Positions 24,468 through 29,380 of a stretch of 29,380 nt of DNA are shown piece after piece. The translations under genes and the position numbers were made by a program. The stretch spans positions 1 through 29,380 of the forward strand of contig JAOUDF010000007.1 of the NCBI GenBank assembly GCA_029859385.1. The letters run 5' to 3'. Source of the stretch: Nitrospirota bacterium (lineage in GTDB: Bacteria > Nitrospirota > JAOUDF01). The notes below the pieces were generated by a model that saw nothing but the letters and a program-made list of their open reading frames with translations, made no database searches and had not been told where the DNA came from. Each line of letters starts with the position of its first letter. The first letter of the stretch is position 1.

Positions 24468-25409
24468 GTGAAGAAAGAGCTCAAGATATTTTCGGGGAAT
24501 GCCAACATCCCGCTGACGCAGGAGATATGCGATTTTCTGAAGCTGCCCCTTGGAAAGGCGAAGGTCAGCAGGTTCAGCGACGGTGAAATATCGGTCCATA
24601 TCGATGAGAATGTGCGTGGCGCCGATGTTTTTGTGGTCCAGCCCACCTCCATGCCGGTAAACCGGCACCTGATGGAGCTGCTGATCATGATGGATGCCCT
24701 CAGGCGGGCATCGGCATATCGGATAACAGCAGTCCTGCCCTATTACGGGTATGCCCGTCAGGACAGGAAGGCCCATCCGCGCGTACCAATCACTGCCAAG
24801 CTGGTCGCGGACCTGGTTGTCGCAGCGGGGGCCGACAGGGTCCTTTCGGTCGACCTCCATGCGGGGCAGATACAGGGATTCTTCAATATCCCCGTCGACC
24901 ATTTGTATGCGTCGCCGGTCATCCTTGAATATATCAGGAACCGGAAGATGGAGGACCTGGTGGTGGTATCGCCGGATGCCGGCGGTGTTGAAAGGGCCAG
25001 AGCCTTTGCCAAGAAGCTCCAGGCGTCGCTTGCCATCATCGACAAGCGGAGAAGCCAGCCCAACGTGGCGGAAGTCATGCATGTAATCGGTGATGTCAGC
25101 GGCCGCGATGTGATTCTGCTGGACGATATGATCGATACGGCCGGTACCCTTACCCAGGGAGTAAAGGCCCTGCATGATCACGGGGCGAAAAGGATATTTG
25201 CCGCCTGTACCCACGGCGTATTCTCAGGCCCGGCTATCGAAAGGATCAGCAACTCGGAGCTGGAGGAAGTGATCGTGACCAATACGATTGCTCTGGATCA
25301 TAAGAAAGAGGCGTGCAACAAGCTGACGGTACTGTCAGTGGCTCCCCTTCTGGGAGAGGCCATACAGCGTATTCACGACGAGGCGTCGGTAAGCACCTTG
25401 TTCGAATAA
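24468..25409 (+). CDS. prs: Ribose-phosphate pyrophosphokinase
   Basis: The 313-residue enzyme makes PRPP from ribose 5-phosphate and ATP for nucleotide, His and Trp synthesis. The N-terminus KIFSGNANIPLTQEI and FSDGEISVHIDENVRG (about 36-51) are typical. ALRRASAYRITAVLPYYGYARQDRK holds the catalytic flexible loop region. VDLHAGQIQGFF carries the metal-binding His. The PRPP loop is LLDDMIDTAGTL (about 217-228). The start is GTG at 24468 with aggaaggg shortly before it. The same gene order (tRNA-Gln, prs, rplY, pth) is a common housekeeping block. Length is as expected. Confidence 0.97.
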   Translation: MKKELKIFSGNANIPLTQEICDFLKLPLGKAKVSRFSDGEISVHIDENVRGADVFVVQPTSMPVNRHLMELLIMMDALRRASAYRITAVLPYYGYARQDRKAHPRVPITAKLVADLVVAAGADRVLSVDLHAGQIQGFFNIPVDHLYASPVILEYIRNRKMEDLVVVSPDAGGVERARAFAKKLQASLAIIDKRRSQPNVAEVMHVIGDVSGRDVILLDDMIDTAGTLTQGVKALHDHGAKRIFAACTHGVFSGPAIERISNSELEEVIVTNTIALDHKKEACNKLTVLSVAPLLGEAIQRIHDEASVSTLFE

Positions 25410-25411
25410 TA

Positions 25412-25460
25412 ACGGTTTCTGCGGTTCCAGCGCCGCAAACGGCTGGAACGGTAGAAACGG
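25412..25460 (+). promoter_or_regulatory. Imperfect long hairpin in front of rplY
   Basis: 25412-25431 pairs with 25442-25460. gttccagc/gctggaac at the top is 8 perfect pairs, extended to about 18 pairs with two mismatches and one G-U. The loop is gccgcaaacg (25432-25441). There is no T-run, so it is not a simple terminator; it ends 11 bases before the rplY ribosome site. An attenuator, processing site or L25 binding site are possible, all inferred. Confidence 0.55.
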
Positions 25461-25484
25461 ATTTCAATAACGGAGGTAGTGGAA

Positions 25485-26141
25485 ATGCAGAACGTGACAT
25501 TGGCGGCCGAACTCAGGAATGCAACCGGAAAGGGAGCGGCTAAAAGTATGAGAAGAAGCGGGAGAGTTCCCGCTGTAGTTTACGGACATGGTGGTTCGGC
25601 GGCCATCAGCCTTGATGCAAAAGGTCTGGTGCAGCTGCTCAACTCCGAGGGCGGCGAGCATGCCCTTGTTACCCTCGCCTTCGGCGGCGGCAAGGAAAAG
25701 ACGGCCATTATCAAGGATTACCAGGTTCATCCCGTACGCGGGACCCTTGTTCATGCGGATTTCCAGGAAGTCAGCATGGACGAGAAGGTGAAGGTCAATA
25801 TCGAAGTGGTAATTACCGGCGCCGCCAAGGGCGTAAAGGCCGGCGGCATTCTTCAGCACGGAATCCGCGAAGTTGCCATCGAGTGCGTCCCCTCGCTTAT
25901 GCCGGAGCATATCGACCTCGATGTCACCGAACTGGAGATTGGCGACGTCATTCATGTCCGTGATCTCAAACTGGCGGACGGCGTAAAGGTGCATACGGAC
26001 GAAGATGCCGTCCTCGCATCGGTGATACCGCCGATATCGGCGGCCAAGCTGGAGGAGATGTTGACGTCTGCCCCGGCTGCTGCGGCTGAACCCGAGGTAG
26101 TAGGCAAGGGCAAGGCCGAAGAAGAGAACAAGGCCAAGTAA
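25485..26141 (+). CDS. rplY: 50S ribosomal protein L25 (long CTC/TL5 form)
   Basis: The 218-residue protein has the 5S rRNA-binding L25 domain at about 1-92 (LAAELRNATGKGAAKSMRRSGRVPAVVYGHG, then KTAIIKDYQVHPVRGTLVHADFQEV). The C-terminal TL5/CTC beta domain spans about 93-185 (VNIEVVITGAAKGVKAGGIL, SLMPEHIDLDVTELEIGD). An acidic/Ala-rich tail (AAAEPEVVGKGKAEEENKAK) closes it. This is the general-stress CTC form, about twice the E. coli L25 length. The start at ATG 25485 is chosen over a GTG at 25479 because ggagg (25472-25476) is 8 bases before it. A strong terminator follows at once. Confidence 0.96.
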   Translation: MQNVTLAAELRNATGKGAAKSMRRSGRVPAVVYGHGGSAAISLDAKGLVQLLNSEGGEHALVTLAFGGGKEKTAIIKDYQVHPVRGTLVHADFQEVSMDEKVKVNIEVVITGAAKGVKAGGILQHGIREVAIECVPSLMPEHIDLDVTELEIGDVIHVRDLKLADGVKVHTDEDAVLASVIPPISAAKLEEMLTSAPAAAAEPEVVGKGKAEEENKAK

Positions 26142-26144
26142 ATC

Positions 26145-26173
26145 AAAGGGCACCTCTGGTGCCCTTTTTTTTT
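26145..26173 (+). terminator. Intrinsic terminator after rplY
   Basis: aaagggcacc (26145-26154) and ggtgcccttt (26158-26167) form a 10-bp stem with a 3-base tct loop, followed by a run of T to about 26173. It begins 3 bases after the rplY stop. Confidence 0.95.
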
Positions 26174-26203
26174 AGGTTTTCCTGAACGGACGGAAACAGC
26201 GGC

Positions 26204-26767
26204 GTGAAGATAATCGCTGGATTGGGAAACCCCGGTTCCCGCTATGCCGATACCCGGCATAACATAGGGTTTCTGGCGGTAGACAGGCTGGCAGAGGCCG
26301 CCGGCATAAAGATACGGCAGAACAAATACCTGGCCGAGGTCGGCACCGGTTCCTGGGAAGGGTGCCGGATAATGCTTCTGAAGCCCCAGACCTATATGAA
26401 CCTCAGCGGCGACTCGGTAAAATCCGCTCTGGTAGCCAATGGCGCGAAGGCTTCTGACCTTATCGTAATCCACGACGACATCGACCTGGCGCCGGGGAGC
26501 ATAAGGATCAAGGAGAAGGGGGGCCATGGAGGACACAACGGCATACGGTCCATCATGGCAGTCCTCGGGACGGATGAGTTTATAAGGATAAAGATTGGTG
26601 TAGGGCGTCCGGATAAAGGAGGTGATACGGCAGGATACGTACTGAGGCCTTTTGCGAAAGAAGAGAAACAGGTTGTGGAGGAGGCCCTGCAAAGGGCTGA
26701 AGATGCTGTCAGGATGGTTCTGGCTGGAGAGCTTGTCGGTGCCATGAACCGCTTTCATGCTTTGTGA
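26204..26767 (+). CDS. pth: Peptidyl-tRNA hydrolase
   Basis: The 187-residue enzyme frees tRNA from drop-off peptidyl-tRNA. Conserved parts are AGLGNPGSRYADTRHNIGF with N9 and catalytic H19, KPQTYMNLSGDSV (about 60-72), VIHDDIDLAPG with the catalytic Asp, and KGGHGGHNGIRSI (about 105-117). The start is GTG 26204, where the family's usual MK-I-I-A-GLGNPG begins; only a weak ggaaac ribosome site is seen. It lies after the rplY terminator, so it needs read-through or its own promoter, which I do not recognise. Confidence 0.96.
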   Translation: MKIIAGLGNPGSRYADTRHNIGFLAVDRLAEAAGIKIRQNKYLAEVGTGSWEGCRIMLLKPQTYMNLSGDSVKSALVANGAKASDLIVIHDDIDLAPGSIRIKEKGGHGGHNGIRSIMAVLGTDEFIRIKIGVGRPDKGGDTAGYVLRPFAKEEKQVVEEALQRAEDAVRMVLAGELVGAMNRFHAL

Positions 26768-26812
26768 CTACGTTTTACCGAATATTTCGAACGGGATGAG
26801 GAGGGAGAGTAG

Positions 26813-28846
26813 ATGGAGCAGTTGACGACGTTTGCACCGGTTCTCGGGCTTCTCGGCCTGATTCTGGCCGTAGGGATTTACCAGTTTATCAAGAAGCAGC
26901 CGGTTGGAAGCAACCTCATGCAGGAACTTTCGGATACCATCCATGACGGTGCCATGGTGTTCCTCAAGAGGGAATACAAGATACTGGCAATTTTTGCAGT
27001 TGTCGTATTCATCCTGATTGCTGTCTTCCTTAACAAGGAGACTGCCTTTGCCTTTCTGGGAGGAGCTATCTGCTCGGTCCTGGCCGGTTTCTGCGGCATG
27101 AAGTCAGCTACCCGCGCCAATGTAAGAACGGCCCAGGCTGCTAATCTGTACAAACCTGATACTGCCAGGGCTCTTTCTATTGCCTTCCTCGGCGGATCGG
27201 TAATGGGCCTTGCCGTTGCCAGCCTGGGGCTTCTTGGTCTGGGCGTCTTCTTCTACCTCTACGGTACCCCGGAACAGGCATCCCTCATCAACGGTTTTGC
27301 CATGGGTGCATCGTCCATTGCCCTTTTTGCCCGTGTCGGCGGTGGTATCTACACCAAGACCGCCGACGTCGGTGCGGACCTGGTGGGCAAGGTCGAGGCG
27401 GGTATTCCCGAAGATGATCCCCGCAACCCCGGCGTTATCGCCGACAACGTAGGCGACAACGTGGGTGACGTGGCCGGCATGGGCGCCGATATTTTCGAGT
27501 CGTACGTCGGCTCGGTCATCGCTACCATCGCCCTCGGCGCCACCGCCGTGGCGGGAACAGTCACTGCATCGCTGGGGGCCAGGGAGCACCTTATGGCCCT
27601 TCCGCTCCTGCTCATCATGGCCGGCCTCCTTGCTTCGTTCCTCGGCATCGCTGCCATGAAGATTCTGGAGAAGATGGACCCCGCCGCGGCTCTGCGCTAT
27701 GCAGCCTTCATCGCCGCCGGTATATTCCTCGTGTTTGCCTGGATAGTAATCCACAACCTCGACGTCAGCAACGGTACCTTCTGGGCCGTGCTGGTCGGAT
27801 GCCTGTCGGGCATCTTCATCGGCCTCATTACCGAGTACTACACCTCGGCCGGCCCGGTAAGGCGCATCGCCGAAGCCAGCCAGACCGGGCCTGCCACTAA
27901 CGCCATCGCAGGCCTTGCGGTGGGGCTGGAGAGCACTGCCATCCCCATCATCATCATCGCGGCGTCCATTTTTGTCGCCTATTCGGTGGCCGGGCTCTAC
28001 GGCATCAGCCTGGCGGCTGTAGGCATGCTGGCCACCGTGGGCGTCACCATGAGCGTCGACGCATACGGCCCCATCGCCGACAACGCCGGCGGCATTTCGG
28101 AGATGGCCGGTCTCGGGCCTGACACGAGGAAGATCACCGACAGCCTCGACGCCCTGGGGAACACCACGGCGGCCATCGGCAAGGGCTTTGCCATCGGTTC
28201 CGCAGCGCTGACTGCCCTGGCCCTCTTCGCCGCATATACCCAGGCAATCAACTCAAAGCTGGTTGCCGCCGGACAACCGTTGCTGGTCATGGCTCTCGAC
28301 AACCCCACCGTGGTCATAGGGCTGCTTCTGGGCGGGATCATTCCCTACTACCTGGGGGCGCTCACCATGACCTCCGTCGGGAAGGCTGCATTTACTATGG
28401 TGCAGGAGATTCGTCGTCAGTTCAAAGAAATACCCGGTCTGCTGGAAGGGAAAGAGGGGGTCAAGCCTGACTCCAACCGCTGCGTGGACATCTGTACCCA
28501 GGCGGCCCTCCGGGAGATGGTCGTCCCCGGCCTCATAGCCGTATCCGCGCCCGTAGTGATCGGGTTCCTTCTCGGGCCTGCCGGATTGGGAGGGATGCTG
28601 GCAGGGGCCACGCTTTCCGGTGTCCTGCTTGCCCTCATGATGTCAAACAGCGGCGGTGCATGGGACAACGCCAAGAAGTTCGTCGAAAAAGGGAACTTCG
28701 GCGGCAAGGGGTCGGAGACTCACAAGGCTGCGGTGACGGGAGACACGATAGGCGATCCGCTCAAGGATACCTCGGGGCCGTCCATGAACATCCTGGTCAA
28801 GCTGATGTCTATTGTGGCACTGGTTATTGCTCCGCTGCTTGTCTAA
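26813..28846 (+). CDS. hppA: Membrane-bound ion-translocating pyrophosphatase (K+-dependent type)
   Basis: The 677-residue protein is hydrophobic throughout, with about 16 membrane spans expected, and couples PPi hydrolysis to H+ or Na+ export. Substrate-site motifs include DVGADLVGKVEAGIPEDDPRNPG (185-207), DNVGDNVGDVAGMGAD (211-226), YGPIADNAGGISEM (418-431) and GDTIGDPLKDTSGPS near the C-terminus. Position 5 of GNTTAAIGKG (449-458) is Ala (A453) and the residue three later is Gly (G456), the pair typical of K+-dependent enzymes; K+-independent ones have Lys and Thr. E229 in ADIFESYVG is placed as in Na+-pumping members, so Na+ or mixed transport is possible. A gaggaggg ribosome site precedes the ATG. 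Confidence 0.95.
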   Translation: MEQLTTFAPVLGLLGLILAVGIYQFIKKQPVGSNLMQELSDTIHDGAMVFLKREYKILAIFAVVVFILIAVFLNKETAFAFLGGAICSVLAGFCGMKSATRANVRTAQAANLYKPDTARALSIAFLGGSVMGLAVASLGLLGLGVFFYLYGTPEQASLINGFAMGASSIALFARVGGGIYTKTADVGADLVGKVEAGIPEDDPRNPGVIADNVGDNVGDVAGMGADIFESYVGSVIATIALGATAVAGTVTASLGAREHLMALPLLLIMAGLLASFLGIAAMKILEKMDPAAALRYAAFIAAGIFLVFAWIVIHNLDVSNGTFWAVLVGCLSGIFIGLITEYYTSAGPVRRIAEASQTGPATNAIAGLAVGLESTAIPIIIIAASIFVAYSVAGLYGISLAAVGMLATVGVTMSVDAYGPIADNAGGISEMAGLGPDTRKITDSLDALGNTTAAIGKGFAIGSAALTALALFAAYTQAINSKLVAAGQPLLVMALDNPTVVIGLLLGGIIPYYLGALTMTSVGKAAFTMVQEIRRQFKEIPGLLEGKEGVKPDSNRCVDICTQAALREMVVPGLIAVSAPVVIGFLLGPAGLGGMLAGATLSGVLLALMMSNSGGAWDNAKKFVEKGNFGGKGSETHKAAVTGDTIGDPLKDTSGPSMNILVKLMSIVALVIAPLLV

Positions 28847-28865
28847 GATCAGTCTTCTGCTATCG

Positions 28866-28898
28866 AAGGGCGGGCCTTGGTGCCCGCCCTTGTTTTTT
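28866..28898 (+). terminator. Intrinsic terminator after hppA
   Basis: aagggcgggc (28866-28875) and gcccgccctt (28882-28891) form a 10-bp GC-rich stem with a 6-base loop, followed by g and six T (28893-28898), starting 20 bases after the hppA stop. Confidence 0.95.
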
Positions 28899-28999
28899 CT
28901 TTTAGCCGCTGTTATGGTAGACTGGAAGCCGATTGAGTCGGTGATGTTACCCCATCGGTTTAACCTATTAACCCGGCTATTTGCTAGGAAGGAAGGGGC

Positions 29000-29380
29000 A
29001 TGATCCTTGTCACAGGCGGTGCCGGTTTTATCGGTTCCAATTTTATACTGGACTGGCTGCTGGAACATGATGAGCCAGTCCTCAACCTGGACAAACTTAC
29101 CTATGCCGGTAATCTACGGAACCTTGCCAGCATTTCGGGCAATGGTCGGTATATCTTTGTGCATGGCGATATCGGTGACCGGACTCTGGTCGGGCGGTTG
29201 CTGAATGAGTACAGGCCGAGGGCTGTACTTAACTTTGCCGCCGAGAGCCATGTGGACCGCTCCATCCACGGGCCGACGGACTTTATCCAGACCAATGTGG
29301 TCGGTACCTTTCATCTGCTGGAAGAGGTGCGCGCCTGGTGGCGTGACCTTGCTGATGACGAAAAGACAACCTTCCGTTTT
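29000..29380 (+). CDS. rfbB: dTDP-glucose 4,6-dehydratase (3' partial)
   Basis: The first 127 codons run open to the right window edge. The start is supported by ggaagggg at 28991-28998. The N-terminus ILVTGGAGFIGSNFI is the NAD-binding GxxGxxG Rossmann motif of the extended SDR family. LNLDKLTYAGNLRNLA, FVHGDIGDRTLV and NFAAESHVDRSIHGPTDFIQTNV are specific to RfbB/RmlB, which makes dTDP-4-keto-6-deoxyglucose for rhamnose and other surface sugars. The catalytic Tyr-x-x-x-Lys is beyond the window. It lies after the hppA terminator and probably opens a new operon. Confidence 0.95.
   Translation, partial: MILVTGGAGFIGSNFILDWLLEHDEPVLNLDKLTYAGNLRNLASISGNGRYIFVHGDIGDRTLVGRLLNEYRPRAVLNFAAESHVDRSIHGPTDFIQTNVVGTFHLLEEVRAWWRDLADDEKTTFRF

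Overview
The window reads as a chromosomal stretch of a Gram-negative bacterium with an outer membrane. Evidence for this is a LolB-like lipoprotein, a coiled-coil/beta-barrel porin, a SurA-type periplasmic chaperone and type IV pilus ATPases. GC content is fairly high, codon use is even, and sigma70-type promoters of the TTGACA/TATAAT kind are visible. The gene set (dprA-smg-topA, spoVG in a Gram-negative, tRNA-Gln-prs-rplY-pth, a membrane pyrophosphatase, FdhE, a PilB-like/PilT pair) best fits a Geobacter-like member of the Desulfuromonadia. That placement is inference from gene content, not a database match. No insertion sequence, prophage or CRISPR array is visible.

Region 1 (1-4914, plus strand) is the most unusual part. 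A very large protein, cut off by the left window edge, has an N-terminal part made of 26 tandem 15-bp units encoding (A/V)AAEK, then fifteen 63-bp units encoding 21-residue three-heptad repeats. It ends in four Ig-like/DUF11-like beta domains. It overlaps a secreted LysM protein, which is followed at once by a SurA-like peptidyl-prolyl isomerase. Together they look like an envelope module: a long helical stalk, a peptidoglycan-binding partner and a periplasmic chaperone.

Region 2 (4915-8130, plus) has a 345-base leader with hairpins, then a GspE/PilB-like protein whose Walker A, Asp box, Walker B and His box are all degenerate (a probable pseudo-ATPase), then an intact PilT. It ends in a long hairpin whose arms are built from 9-nt units with a TGGAC core.

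Region 3 (8131-12169, plus) is dprA, smg (DUF494) and topA behind a consensus-like promoter, closed by a bidirectional terminator shared with the convergent porin gene.

Region 4 (12193-20444, mostly minus) holds a porin, a methyltransferase-fdhE pair, a solitary CbiO-type ABC ATPase with a histidine-rich tail (plus strand), a DUF3014 membrane protein, a compact operon (lipoprotein, minimal zincin, trmL, rlmA) and xerD.

Region 5 (20445-29380, plus) has a secreted TPR protein, a LolB/DUF4292-like lipoprotein, ispE, spoVG, tRNA-Gln(UUG), prs, rplY (long L25/CTC form), pth and a K+-dependent-type membrane pyrophosphatase. The beginning of rfbB, cut off by the right edge, may open a dTDP-sugar/surface polysaccharide locus.

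The best candidates for something undescribed are the repeat-stalk/LysM/SurA module, the pseudo-PilB next to PilT, and the structured non-coding elements at 8022-8130, 13593-13613 and 25412-25460.
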